Shown: positions 14,940-22,309 of the stretch, piece by piece | Position numbering within the stretch: the first letter of the stretch is position 1 | Layout: every line of letters begins with the position of its first letter | IMG/VR virus record: IMGVR_UViG_3300008952_000003 | Span: 1 to 64,000 of that record | Reading direction: 5' to 3' (one strand) | DNA: 64,000 bases | Source of the DNA: a virus | Notes under the pieces: model-generated | The model's database searches: none | What the model was told of the DNA's origin: nothing | The model's input: only the letters and a program-made list of their open reading frames with translations | Translations under genes and position numbers: made by a program

Positions 14940-15212
14940 GTGGATTTTAATAAAATAACAAGAAAATTTCTCATGGGAGAATGGAAGCAGTCCGTTTCTA
15001 TTCTGTCGCGCACACGTGCTATCAAGGAAGCTCTTGAGAGTCTAAAGCCAAGAACGATTAAGGAAAGGCAGAGAATCGAACTGGCTCTTGAAAATTTAAA
15101 TCACGTTCGCAGGGGATATAGAAAACTCGAAGAACAAAATAATTTCCTAACGGAAGAAAATAAAAATCTACAAGAAAGATTACAAGTTCTGGAAGAAAAC
15201 AAGGAAGAATAA
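14940..15212 (+). CDS. Small coiled-coil protein
   Basis: 90 aa, using GTG 14940 three bases after the previous stop. N-terminal FLMGEWKQSVSIL resembles the W-containing tag of the proteins at 916 and 8677. Residues 40-90 form a long coiled coil (QNNFLTEENKNLQERLQ). There is no clear catalytic motif. Tight spacing to the genes on both sides indicates one transcript. Confidence 0.55.
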   Translation: MDFNKITRKFLMGEWKQSVSILSRTRAIKEALESLKPRTIKERQRIELALENLNHVRRGYRKLEEQNNFLTEENKNLQERLQVLEENKEE

Positions 15213-15213
15213 T

Positions 15214-17469
15214 ATGGGTGGTCTTGCTGGTCACATGAGTCATCTCTATGAGAATCCTCGACTAACTTTCAACAAGCTGAAGGAAATATTTCAGGCGGCT
15301 GCAGAGGGTGAGATCGAAGGAACAGAAAAGACAGATGGACAAAATCTCTATCTTTCGTTTTCTGTACCAGACCAAAAAATGGAATTCACAGATGGTGATG
15401 GTCCTGGGCGCGCCGCCAGAAACAAGACGAATATAAAGTCCGGAGGGCTTACTGTCAAGCAGGTCGTCGATAAGTTTGCAGATCACCCAAATCAAAAGTT
15501 GAAAAAATCTTTTTCGCAGGCACTCAGAGCTTTCGAGCGAGTAGTTCAATCTTTTCCGAGAGAAAAACAGGTTGAGATATTTGGACCAGATACAAACATA
15601 TATTATAATGCAGAAATAATTAACCCAGACACTCCGAATGTGATTTCTTACGATAAGAAGCTCGTCACCATCCACCGCGGCGGCGGTGGCTATTTCGACA
15701 AAGAGACTGGATCTCCAGAAGAAATCGAAGAAAGGGATCCGGAAACTGGAGAACTGGTAAGAAAAGAAAGAGACATCTCAAAAAATGCTGATATTCTCTC
15801 TCAAGAATTGGAAAACATAATTCAAGATATGGAAAGTCAAAGTGGATTCGAAGTTGTTATGGACGCCGTACAAAAACTGAAGTCTCTCGATAATAAAGAA
15901 GCTTTGAGAGTTGCCATGGCAGATCTAGATTCAGAAATATCTTCTGAAGGTGTTTCTGATGATCAAATGATTATTGAATATGTTATGGCAAGAATTCTAA
16001 CTATTTTGAGAGAAAAGGGAATAAATCTAGATACTGAAACAGAGAGTGTCGTTCTAAAAAGGTTATTGCTGAAAAATCTAACATATAGACAGGCATATGG
16101 ATATGATAAAATACCATCGGAGCTTCGGCCATCAAAGATATTGAAAGATTTGCCCCCAAGAGAAAAAAATAAAGTTATCGATGTCTTAAATAATTCTCGT
16201 GAGATACTAAAGCAGGCCATTCGGCCAATTGAGCACATCGTTCACAATTTTTCAGTAGCGATGCTTGAGGGGCTAGAAAGTCTTTTTATATTAGATAATA
16301 AAAAGGGCGTAGAAAAAATAAGACAAAAGGTTCTAGCAGCGAAAAAAGAAATAGAAGAGGGAGGGGTGAAAGAAAATATTAAAACCCTCTTACAACAGAT
16401 GGACAAACTCAAGAGTATTGAAAACATCTCTACTGCAGCAGAAGGATTCGTTTTTGATTATGATGGCTGGACATATAAATTTACTGGCAATTTTGCACCA
16501 ATCAATCAAATACTTGGTATTGGAAAATACGACAATCGAGGCAAACTACCAACTCTAGAGGAGTCCCTGGCTAGTGAAGTCGTGGATCTCTTGTTAAAAG
16601 AAGAGAAAGACAGTCCAGAATTTATATACATTCCAGGCGGCTTTAAGCCCCCGCATAAAGGACACTGGAATCTGGTAGAAGCATCATCGGTGGAGCATCC
16701 AGGCGTTCCTATTCGCATAATTACTGGAGAAAAGGAGCGCGGTCTCGTTGATTTCGCGACTGCCAAAAATATTTGGGATATATATATAAACAGTTCGAAC
16801 TTGGATGATGTTGAAGTAATTAATTTTACTGAATCTGGAGCGCGTAATCCTTGGAATTGGATAGGGGAAAATGCTCCGGGATCTTTTGGAATAGCTTATA
16901 GCAGCAAAGATCAAGCCTATGGAAGAATTGTTGATGCTATGAATGCTATACCGATTGAGGTTGAAGCATGCAAAGATGAGGATAAATCATGCGCATTGAG
17001 TGCTACCAACTTTCGAGATATGGGACTTAAAGATAGGAAAATATTTAAGAGCTTTATGCCGACACATATTAGCGATGAAGATGAAGACAGAATTTGGAAT
17101 ATCTTGGGAGGGTCTGAAGATGATGTCAAATTTAATATTTCAGAAGAGATCTTCTCACTCATAGAAGAGATTCTAGAAGAAAAGTATGAATCTGGCGGAT
17201 GTACTCACAAAAAGACTGGAAAATCTGGATGTAAAGTAACATTCAAAACTGGAAAAAAGAAGGGAGACACTGCATGCTACAAAGATTGTGGCACTGCAAG
17301 GTTGGCCACTAGTGGTAATATAAAAGAAGAAGAATTAGAAGAAACATCCGGCTCTGGAGCGGCTGGTGGTTTTGCTCTTCCCATGGGGCAAAAACCTGAT
17401 TACTTCAAGAGTGATCACCCCAAAGTCAAAGGGATTGAAGTTTATATCAGAGAAAGAAAAAACAACTAA
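15214..17469 (+). CDS. Fusion of ligase-type nucleotidyltransferase and NMNAT-like cytidylyltransferase
   Basis: 751 aa. The N-terminal part has the motifs of covalent nucleotidyltransferases (DNA/RNA ligases): motif I EKTDGQN with K39 as the likely adenylylated lysine, YYNAEII near residues 130-140 as motif III, E410-GFVF as motif IV and K422-FTG as motif V. The spacing between motifs III and IV is long, with helical inserts. A second domain begins near residue 470: GGFKPPHKGH (476-484) is the HxGH-type signature of NMNAT/cytidylyltransferases, with SATNFR (596-601) as the C-terminal motif. A Cys-rich patch (CTHKKTGKSGC, CYKDCG) lies near 663-695. The two halves could link NAD or nucleotide synthesis to nucleic acid joining; this is inference. 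AAGGAAG precedes ATG. Confidence 0.75.
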   Translation: MGGLAGHMSHLYENPRLTFNKLKEIFQAAAEGEIEGTEKTDGQNLYLSFSVPDQKMEFTDGDGPGRAARNKTNIKSGGLTVKQVVDKFADHPNQKLKKSFSQALRAFERVVQSFPREKQVEIFGPDTNIYYNAEIINPDTPNVISYDKKLVTIHRGGGGYFDKETGSPEEIEERDPETGELVRKERDISKNADILSQELENIIQDMESQSGFEVVMDAVQKLKSLDNKEALRVAMADLDSEISSEGVSDDQMIIEYVMARILTILREKGINLDTETESVVLKRLLLKNLTYRQAYGYDKIPSELRPSKILKDLPPREKNKVIDVLNNSREILKQAIRPIEHIVHNFSVAMLEGLESLFILDNKKGVEKIRQKVLAAKKEIEEGGVKENIKTLLQQMDKLKSIENISTAAEGFVFDYDGWTYKFTGNFAPINQILGIGKYDNRGKLPTLEESLASEVVDLLLKEEKDSPEFIYIPGGFKPPHKGHWNLVEASSVEHPGVPIRIITGEKERGLVDFATAKNIWDIYINSSNLDDVEVINFTESGARNPWNWIGENAPGSFGIAYSSKDQAYGRIVDAMNAIPIEVEACKDEDKSCALSATNFRDMGLKDRKIFKSFMPTHISDEDEDRIWNILGGSEDDVKFNISEEIFSLIEEILEEKYESGGCTHKKTGKSGCKVTFKTGKKKGDTACYKDCGTARLATSGNIKEEELEETSGSGAAGGFALPMGQKPDYFKSDHPKVKGIEVYIRERKNN

Positions 17470-17503
17470 CTAATTATAATATTAACTCTGGAGAAAAGCA
17501 TAT

Positions 17504-18316
17504 ATGTTTGATAGAAAAGATATCTTAGAAGAGCAACTTCTGAGGGAGAATATCCGAAAAGCTATTCGAATTATCAAGAATAGACGATTAAATGAAGAAA
17601 AATCAATTCGCACAATTGTTAGATCTTTGCTTAAAGAAACAAAGAACTTCAAATATCCGATTACCGCCCTGAACCAGTTGGCACACTTAGTGGAAGAGCA
17701 AATTTGGAACAATGATTCAAAGAGCAAATTGACTTTTAAGGATACTTATACTGATATCGCCTCCAACAAAAGAGATAGAGATGAGTATGTTAAATGGATT
17801 TTGCATTTTTCCAATATAGATTTCGATACTATCGATGCCGATCTTTCTCCTGAAGAGGTCGAATCAGATATAGAACAGACCACCACAGAGGAAGAGCCAG
17901 ATATTCTCACGGTTAGCCTTGATGATCTAGAGAGAAACGGTGGTGATATCACCATGGAGCCAGAATCAGAGGAAGGTTTCTTAGGAGAAGATGCTCCCGA
18001 AGTCGAAGAAGAGGAGTCCACAGGTACCAAGAGGATGGCAGAAGATGCATATGCAAAAATAGGGCCGGCATTGCGAAGATACTATCCAAAACCAGATGCC
18101 CCAGTGGAAATTTCTGTGGAAGTTGATGGCGTTATACATCCACCAGGAGAAGTAACGGAACGTTGGATATTCAGAGTATATTACGAGAAAAATGTAAAAT
18201 TAGCAGCAGATAAATACGAAGAGGAATATTTCGATAAAACCCCAGATTCGATCGAAAGCGACTTTGGTGAAGAGATCCCCTCAGAAGAAGAAGTGGAATT
18301 TGATTTAGGGCTTTAA
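17504..18316 (+). CDS. Hypothetical acidic protein with basic helical N-terminus
   Basis: 270 aa with CTGGAG before ATG 17504. Residues 1-60 are basic and helical (LLRENIRKAIRIIKNRRL, IRTIVRSLLKET), recalling the helical tags of other marine phage proteins. Residues 120-175 are a long acidic linker (EEEPD, EVEEEEST), and residues 175-240 look like a small alpha-beta domain (RMAEDAYAKIGPALRRYYP, RWIFRVYYE). Possibly a virion or assembly protein. It ends a co-directional run; the next gene has its own promoter. Confidence 0.55.
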   Translation: MFDRKDILEEQLLRENIRKAIRIIKNRRLNEEKSIRTIVRSLLKETKNFKYPITALNQLAHLVEEQIWNNDSKSKLTFKDTYTDIASNKRDRDEYVKWILHFSNIDFDTIDADLSPEEVESDIEQTTTEEEPDILTVSLDDLERNGGDITMEPESEEGFLGEDAPEVEEEESTGTKRMAEDAYAKIGPALRRYYPKPDAPVEISVEVDGVIHPPGEVTERWIFRVYYEKNVKLAADKYEEEYFDKTPDSIESDFGEEIPSEEEVEFDLGL

Positions 18317-18353
18317 TATTTGACAGCGTGACATAAAGTTACATTTATCCCCC

Positions 18354-18382
18354 TTGACAAAAAACAGATATTTGGTTACAAT
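18354..18382 (+). promoter_or_regulatory. Sigma70-type promoter
   Basis: TTGACA at 18354-18359, 17-bp spacer ending TTTGGT and TACAAT at 18377-18382. Predicted transcription would begin near 18389, exactly where a 131-base G-free repeat tract begins. It drives the gene at 18530. Confidence 0.8.
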
Positions 18383-18386
18383 GTAG

Positions 18387-18517
18387 TTACTAATACTTCA
18401 ATCACTCTAATCATACTAAACATACTAATACTTCAATCACTCTAATCACTCTAATCACTCTAATCACTCTAATCATACTAATACTTCAATCATACTAAAC
18501 ATACTAAACATACTAAT
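18387..18517 (+). repeat. G-free tandem 9-base repeat leader
   Basis: For 131 bases the + strand has no G. It is built from about 14 units of 8-9 bases: ACTTCAATC, ACTCTAATC, ATACTAAAC and ATACTAAT, with ACTCTAATC four times in a row in the middle. No open frame with a start codon crosses it, and the units have no dyad symmetry, so it is neither coding nor CRISPR. It lies between a consensus promoter and ATG 18530, so it would form an unstructured 5' leader of about 140 bases. Confidence 0.85.
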
Positions 18518-18529
18518 GTATAAGAATCG

Positions 18530-18910
18530 ATGATATCTTGGAAACGAAAAAAGAACTATAATGGAAAGAATAAAGATTATAGTATCATTAATAAGCTAAG
18601 AAAAGAGCGCAAATCTAATGAAGAATTTGAAATTATGCTTAGCAATATTACGCTGGAGGAGACAATAGCGCTCCGATTAGAATTGGCTAGCCGATCGATT
18701 TCCAATCGATTATATGGTTTTCCTTTATGGTATTCCATAAGTGATATAATTAAAGACGCCGTTGTTAAATATGCATTTTCGGCGACGAGAACAAAACTTG
18801 AGGCCATGCGATTTTTGGGCCTTAAAGAAAACTCTCATCACGAATTGAATAAAAAATATAATGTTGAAGATTATTTTTCCAATAAACAAAATTTAGATAT
18901 TGACGAATAG
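18530..18910 (+). CDS. Hypothetical protein behind the repeat leader
   Basis: 126 aa. The N-terminus is basic (SWKRKKNYNGKNKDY), the middle is helical (LEETIALRLELASRS), followed by LWYSISDIIKDAVVKYAF and EAMRFLGLKEN. The last part might include a helix-turn-helix-like segment but this is weak. ATG 18530 has only a poor ribosome site (AAGAA). It may depend on the unusual leader for translation. No family recognised. Confidence 0.55.
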   Translation: MISWKRKKNYNGKNKDYSIINKLRKERKSNEEFEIMLSNITLEETIALRLELASRSISNRLYGFPLWYSISDIIKDAVVKYAFSATRTKLEAMRFLGLKENSHHELNKKYNVEDYFSNKQNLDIDE

Positions 18911-18928
18911 ACGAAACGGTGTTATACT
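18900..18928 (+). promoter_or_regulatory. Sigma70-type promoter
   Basis: TTGACG at 18900-18905, 17-bp spacer and TATACT at 18923-18928, with a TG-like extension (GGTGT) before the -10. It overlaps the 3' end of the preceding gene and reads into a 230-base stretch with no long gene. It shares GGTGTTATA with the promoter at 39286. Confidence 0.65.
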
Positions 18929-19033
18929 TACTATAGAAATAGGGTGTTATTTATGATATAGGGAGAAGAACGAATATAAGGTCAAGGTTCAATGTCTCTA
19001 ACGAACCTGAAGATGAGGGGAGGATACATATAT

Positions 19034-19165
19034 ATGATTTCGTTATTACTCACAAAACTTCGAATTACAGGGAGGCTAGGAAGCTGGACATCTGAGTTAA
19101 CCAGCATTTCTCCCTATATAATAAATAACATACACCTCAAAAATAGAGAGCATCAAAACATATGA
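19034..19165 (+). CDS. Possible 43-aa small protein in an otherwise empty 250-base gap
   Basis: The stretch 18911-19161 holds no long gene. A GGGGAGGA ribosome-like site at 19017-19024 precedes ATG 19034, and the frame (which also extends back to ATG 18992) ends at TGA 19163-19165, overlapping ATG 19162 of the next gene by four bases. The product would be hydrophobic at its start (ISLLLTKLRI) and polar after. The coupled stop favours a real gene; the odd composition leaves a leader RNA or small RNA as an alternative. Confidence 0.35.
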   Translation: MISLLLTKLRITGRLGSWTSELTSISPYIINNIHLKNREHQNI

Positions 19166-19404
19166 CCGTAGAAGAAGTAATAGATTTAGCATATTCGGAA
19201 TATTCTAGCATGCTTAAGTCGGGAGATTCTCTCGAAATTATTCGTGGAACCGACGATGGCGGTAAATCACTGGACTTCATTGTTGTTGGTGATGAGAATG
19301 CCACTCTCCTGAGAAATGCGCTCCCAAACACATATAATGGATATCGAACTGTTGTAGTATATAGCTACGAGCCAGAATACGAACTAAACGACGAAGAGTT
19401 CTAA
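19162..19404 (+). CDS. Hypothetical acidic protein
   Basis: 80 aa with helix-then-strand pattern: TVEEVIDLAYSEYSSML, SLEIIRGTD, SLDFIVVGDENATLL, YRTVVVYSYEPE. No family recognised. The next gene starts one base after its stop, so the two are probably translated together. Confidence 0.5.
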   Translation: MTVEEVIDLAYSEYSSMLKSGDSLEIIRGTDDGGKSLDFIVVGDENATLLRNALPNTYNGYRTVVVYSYEPEYELNDEEF

Positions 19405-19405
19405 T

Positions 19406-20068
19406 GTGAAAAGGCTCGTAATCTCAGATACTCATATCGGATCTAGATTTTGTAGAAAAAAAGAGCTTTTGGAGCTTATCCGCACAGCCGAGTATGATCA
19501 ATTGATCTTAAATGGTGATATTATAGAGTTCTTGAAAGTTCCCACTTTCACTCCGCTGGCCCTGGATATAATAAAGTCTATAGATTATACTAAGGATATA
19601 ATTTATGTTGTTGGCAATCACGATGTTGCATTAGCTAATTTTGTCGGTCAGGATCTCCATGGAGTAAGATTTGTCAATGAATACTGCTTCGAGGAATCCG
19701 GAAGGATATTCAGGGTAGAACATGGCGACAAATATGAGACTGGCCTAGTTCACAGAAAAAATATTATGAGATTCATTTCCCTCTTTCAGGACTTTTTGGA
19801 GAGGGCGTTTAATATAGATTTAGCTTCTTGGTTGACAAATTTAAAAATCAAAAAAAGAAAATTAAAAAAACTTTGGGATATAATGGACATCAATGATGAC
19901 GTGGACGTTCTGGTCATTGGCCACTTACATATACCAGAAGTTGTTATTTGGATCGATGAAGACGAGAATATTAAAACATACGTCAACAGTGGCGATTGGG
20001 TCCAGCACGCAACTTATGTTGAAATCAATGATGGTGTTGTCCGATTAAGAAATTTTTTAAAAAAATAG
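19406..20068 (+). CDS. Calcineurin-like metallophosphoesterase (LpxH/YfcE-type)
   Basis: 220 aa from GTG 19406. All motifs of the family are present in order: SDTHIGS (I), NGDIIEF (II), GNHDVA (III), EHGDKYETG (IV) and GHLHIPE (V), ending in VNSGDWVQH. These bind two metal ions and hydrolyse phosphoesters or pyrophosphates. The length and HGDKYE pattern resemble UDP-2,3-diacylglucosamine hydrolase-like proteins, but lipid A specificity is not established. A fatty-acid-hydroxylase-like gene follows, which may hint at envelope lipid changes. Confidence 0.8.
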   Translation: MKRLVISDTHIGSRFCRKKELLELIRTAEYDQLILNGDIIEFLKVPTFTPLALDIIKSIDYTKDIIYVVGNHDVALANFVGQDLHGVRFVNEYCFEESGRIFRVEHGDKYETGLVHRKNIMRFISLFQDFLERAFNIDLASWLTNLKIKKRKLKKLWDIMDINDDVDVLVIGHLHIPEVVIWIDEDENIKTYVNSGDWVQHATYVEINDGVVRLRNFLKK

Positions 20069-20111
20069 AAATTAAAAATAATTAATAATAATTATTTTCG
20101 GAGTCTTTGAT

Positions 20112-20546
20112 ATGAGCGCTGTTTTTCTTGTCGTGGCTGGATTTTTTGCCACATCTTTTCTCTTTTATTTGAACCACAGGTTTGTTGGTCACGGCCCACT
20201 TGGAAGGCTTCCGCTATTAAAATATATAAGAAAGATGCATTTGATTCACCACAAGAACGACTATAACGAGAAAAGAAACGATCACCTGTTTTTGCCATTC
20301 TGGGCAAAGTTGCTATTCCTTTCAGTGTTCGGCATAATCTCTTTAATGTCAATTTCTTTTGCTGTGGGGTACATTTCTTATGTGCTTTATTATGAATGGA
20401 TGCACCACAAAATACACAATCACGATAAAAGCTCAAGGTGTTATAAGCATCATTATGTCCATCACAGAAAATCTATAAAACACAATTTCTCAGGTACGAT
20501 GCCCTTTATCGATAAGCTCTTTGGTACCGATCTAAAAAAAGCTTGA
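20112..20546 (+). CDS. Fatty acid hydroxylase/sterol desaturase-superfamily membrane protein
   Basis: 144 aa with a hydrophobic first segment (VFLVVAGFFATSFLFY) and a second at about residues 72-98. The superfamily's histidine clusters are visible: HRFVGH, HLIHH, HH-x-IHNH and HHYVHH. These bind the di-iron centre of membrane hydroxylases that act on acyl chains, carotenoids or sterols. Compared with bacterial members it is short, so it may be a compact form. CGGAG precedes ATG. Phage copies are unusual; the likely target is a host membrane lipid, by inference. Confidence 0.75.
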   Translation: MSAVFLVVAGFFATSFLFYLNHRFVGHGPLGRLPLLKYIRKMHLIHHKNDYNEKRNDHLFLPFWAKLLFLSVFGIISLMSISFAVGYISYVLYYEWMHHKIHNHDKSSRCYKHHYVHHRKSIKHNFSGTMPFIDKLFGTDLKKA

Positions 20547-20571
20547 CAAAGAAAGCCATAGGTGATATATT
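20543..20571 (+). promoter_or_regulatory. Sigma70-type promoter of the tRNA cluster
   Basis: TTGACA at 20543-20548, 17-bp spacer and TATATT at 20566-20571. It starts inside the last codons of the hydroxylase gene and lies 25 bases before tRNA-Met, so it should drive the three tRNAs and possibly the genes after them. Confidence 0.78.
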
Positions 20572-20596
20572 ATTAGTATGGAAAAGAAAATTAATA

Positions 20597-20673
20597 GGAC
20601 CTATAGCTCAGTTGGTCAGAGCACCCGGCTCATAACCGGAATGTCCCAGGTTCAAGTCCTGGTGGGTCCACCA
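20597..20673 (+). tRNA. tRNA-Met (CAU), elongator type
   Basis: Acceptor GGACCTA pairs with TGGGTCC, D-arm TAGCTCAGTTGGTCAGAGCA, anticodon stem CCCGG/CCGGA around CTCATAA (CAT), T-arm CCAGG TTCAAGT CCTGG, discriminator A, encoded CCA. The paired G1-C72 argues against an initiator tRNA. A tRNA-Ile2 with modified CAU anticodon is the alternative. Confidence 0.9.
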
Positions 20674-20679
20674 TTCAAT

Positions 20680-20752
20680 TGGGATGTAGTACAATTGGCA
20701 GTACGTCAGACTGTTAATCTGAAAGTTGTTGGTTCGAGTCCAACCGTCCCAG
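20680..20752 (+). tRNA. tRNA-Asn (GUU)
   Basis: Acceptor TGGGATG pairs with CGTCCCA, anticodon stem TCAGA/TCTGA around CTGTTAA (GTT), T-arm GTTGG TTCGAGT CCAAC, discriminator G. Unlike its neighbours it does not encode CCA (followed by TTTTT), so CCA must be added by a nucleotidyltransferase. Confidence 0.9.
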
Positions 20753-20757
20753 TTTTT

Positions 20758-20834
20758 GCGCCCTTAGCTCAACTGGATAGAGCAACAGCCTTCTAAGCTG
20801 TAGGTTTCAGGTTCGAGTCCTGAAGGGCGTGCCA
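20758..20834 (+). tRNA. tRNA-Arg (UCU)
   Basis: Acceptor GCGCCCT pairs with AGGGCGT (G-T at the end), D-arm TAGCTCAACTGGATAGAGCA, anticodon stem ACAGC/GCTGT around CTTCTAA (TCT, codon AGA), T-arm TCAGG TTCGAGT CCTGA, discriminator G, encoded CCA. AGA is frequent in the genes of this window. Confidence 0.93.
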
Positions 20835-20853
20835 CTTCACGATAGGAGAGAGA

Positions 20854-21111
20854 ATGACAAAAGCATCTAGTATAATTTTTATATTCCTTGTTGCGTGTTC
20901 AACCCATTCTGATATGGATGTCAGGGATGCGAATATCTTAAAGCAAGAAAATATTGCCTACTCTAAAGTGATTAATCACTGGATAGATGGAGAATATATT
21001 GGAAATGGGAAAAATAAACAATGGATTCCTGGCCATTGGGAAAAGAGATTAGCTAATCCTATTTTCGATTCTGAGTATGTGTGGGAATCTGGAGAGTGGA
21101 GGAAAGAATGA
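20854..21111 (+). CDS. Small lipoprotein
   Basis: 85 aa. A short signal (SSIIFIFLVAC) ends in the lipobox LVAC, predicting cleavage and lipidation at Cys15. The mature part is polar and Trp-rich, with a repeated pattern HWIDGEY and WIPGHWEKR and a final VWESGEWRKE, resembling small W-x-PGHW lipoproteins. An Rz1-type spanin is one alternative, but no partner with the expected overlap is seen. AGGAGA precedes ATG; the next gene overlaps by four bases. Confidence 0.65.
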   Translation: MTKASSIIFIFLVACSTHSDMDVRDANILKQENIAYSKVINHWIDGEYIGNGKNKQWIPGHWEKRLANPIFDSEYVWESGEWRKE

Positions 21112-21719
21112 AAAGTGATATGTATTGGTGCGCTCAAAAACCAACTGAAATTTGTGGATCTGAGTTAGCATCTGCAGATGACAACAACACAGTGGAGAAA
21201 AAGAATAATAAAATATATTTTTACACTGAAGTCTCAAGGGGAAAAAATCTAAAATTGAATTTGGCGATTAATGATATTTCTAATGAATTGCTCAACAGGG
21301 CAAATGTTTTGGGAGTAGATCCAGGCACGATTGATCTCCATATCAACTCTTATGGTGGATCCGTTCATGCCGGATTTTCCAGCGTCGACTATATCCTGAA
21401 TTCAAAGGTTCCAGTAACAACAATCATCGATGGGTGTGCCGCGTCTGCAGCTACTATTATGAGTGTTTGCGGAGCACACAGGAAGATGAATAAACACGCT
21501 TATATGTTAATCCATCAGTTGTCATCTGGTATGTGGGGGAAGTATGCTGAGATGCAAGACAAGATGGAAAATTGCGACAGATTCATGGATATGATAATCG
21601 ATGTCTATAAAGAACACACGAAGATTCCTAAAAAAGAGCTTAATAATATATTGAAGCACGATCTTTGGTGGGACGCGCAAACTTGTTTGAAATATGGATT
21701 GGTAGATGAGATTATTTAA
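21108..21719 (+). CDS. clpP: ClpP-family serine protease
   Basis: 203 aa from ATG 21108 (ATGA overlap, GGAGG upstream). The crotonase-type fold and catalytic triad are clear: S113 in CAASAAT, H136 in YMLIHQLSSG and D189 in WWDAQT, with the glycine-rich INSYGGSVHAG loop before. ClpP forms a tetradecameric chamber fed by AAA+ unfoldases. Phage copies may process head proteins or act with host ClpX/ClpA; no phage ATPase partner is seen here. The N-terminal 40 residues are polar and poorly conserved-looking. Confidence 0.85.
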   Translation: MKSDMYWCAQKPTEICGSELASADDNNTVEKKNNKIYFYTEVSRGKNLKLNLAINDISNELLNRANVLGVDPGTIDLHINSYGGSVHAGFSSVDYILNSKVPVTTIIDGCAASAATIMSVCGAHRKMNKHAYMLIHQLSSGMWGKYAEMQDKMENCDRFMDMIIDVYKEHTKIPKKELNNILKHDLWWDAQTCLKYGLVDEII

Positions 21720-21891
21720 TTTGATAAGTGGATTCGCAAAGTCCTATGCTATTTTTGGCTTAGGGGTCCTGTTTGGATCGGTGATCGCCTCAGTCACCAC
21801 CTATGCCGTCATGACAGCGTGTTACGGAATCCCAGATACAATAAAAATTTTGGAAATACAAGAGTGCTTGCAGGAGAAAATTTATGAGTGA
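21706..21891 (+). CDS. Small membrane protein
   Basis: 61 aa, starting inside the last codons of clpP. One or two hydrophobic segments (about residues 12-40: YAIFGLGVLFGSVIA and TTYAVMTACYGI) are followed by a charged tail (ILEIQECLQEKIYE). It overlaps the next gene by eight bases, indicating tight coupling. No family recognised. Confidence 0.55.
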   Translation: MRLFNLISGFAKSYAIFGLGVLFGSVIASVTTYAVMTACYGIPDTIKILEIQECLQEKIYE

Positions 21892-22309
21892 TGAGAAAAC
21901 AATAATGGTCAGCGGCGGTTTTGACCCTATTCACGTTGGCCATGTGAGGATGATTCGGGAAGCTGCGAATCATGGAGATGTAATAGTCGTGGCAAATTCG
22001 GATGATTGGCTATTTCGAAAAAAAGGGTATAATTTTATGGCCTTTAAGGAGAGAAAAGAGATTCTGATGGCTATTAAAGGTGTTGTTGATGTGGTCCCGG
22101 TTCACGATGAGGACGGAACTGTTTGTAGTGCCCTAATCGAACATAAGCCAACTTATTTTGCAAACGGCGGAGATCGCAAGAAAGACAATACTCCCGAGAA
22201 AATCGTTTGCGAGGAATTGGGAATAGAGATGCTGTGGAACATCGGAGGGGAGAAAATTCAATCCTCTTCAGAATTAGTAGAGAAATCAGGTGAGAAAAAA
22301 GATATTTAG
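21884..22309 (+). CDS. Cytidylyltransferase-fold enzyme (HldE C-domain/TagD-like)
   Basis: 141 aa. The N-terminal signature GGFDPIHVGHVRMI carries the HxGH nucleotide-binding motif, and ANSDDW, KERKEIL and a following NGGDRKK match the heptose-1-phosphate adenylyltransferase and glycerol-3-phosphate cytidylyltransferase group. It would link a phosphorylated sugar or alcohol to AMP or CMP. Which substrate is used cannot be decided, but a sugar-nucleotide role fits the glycan cluster downstream. The canonical ISSTxxR motif is replaced by QSSSELV. Confidence 0.75.
   Translation: MSDEKTIMVSGGFDPIHVGHVRMIREAANHGDVIVVANSDDWLFRKKGYNFMAFKERKEILMAIKGVVDVVPVHDEDGTVCSALIEHKPTYFANGGDRKKDNTPEKIVCEELGIEMLWNIGGEKIQSSSELVEKSGEKKDI

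Noticed and set aside
18320-18345. Second promoter just upstream of the repeat leader
   Set aside because: TTGACA is present at 18320 but the best -10 (TACATT) is only 14 bases away.
18387-18517. CRISPR array or iteron origin
   Set aside because: Units are 8-9 bases in direct tandem without spacers, lack dyad symmetry, and no cas or replication gene is adjacent.
20075-20098. Terminator after the phosphoesterase gene
   Set aside because: The 10-bp stem AAAATAATTA/TAATTATTTT is made only of A-T pairs and has no clear T-run after it; too weak to call in AT-rich DNA.
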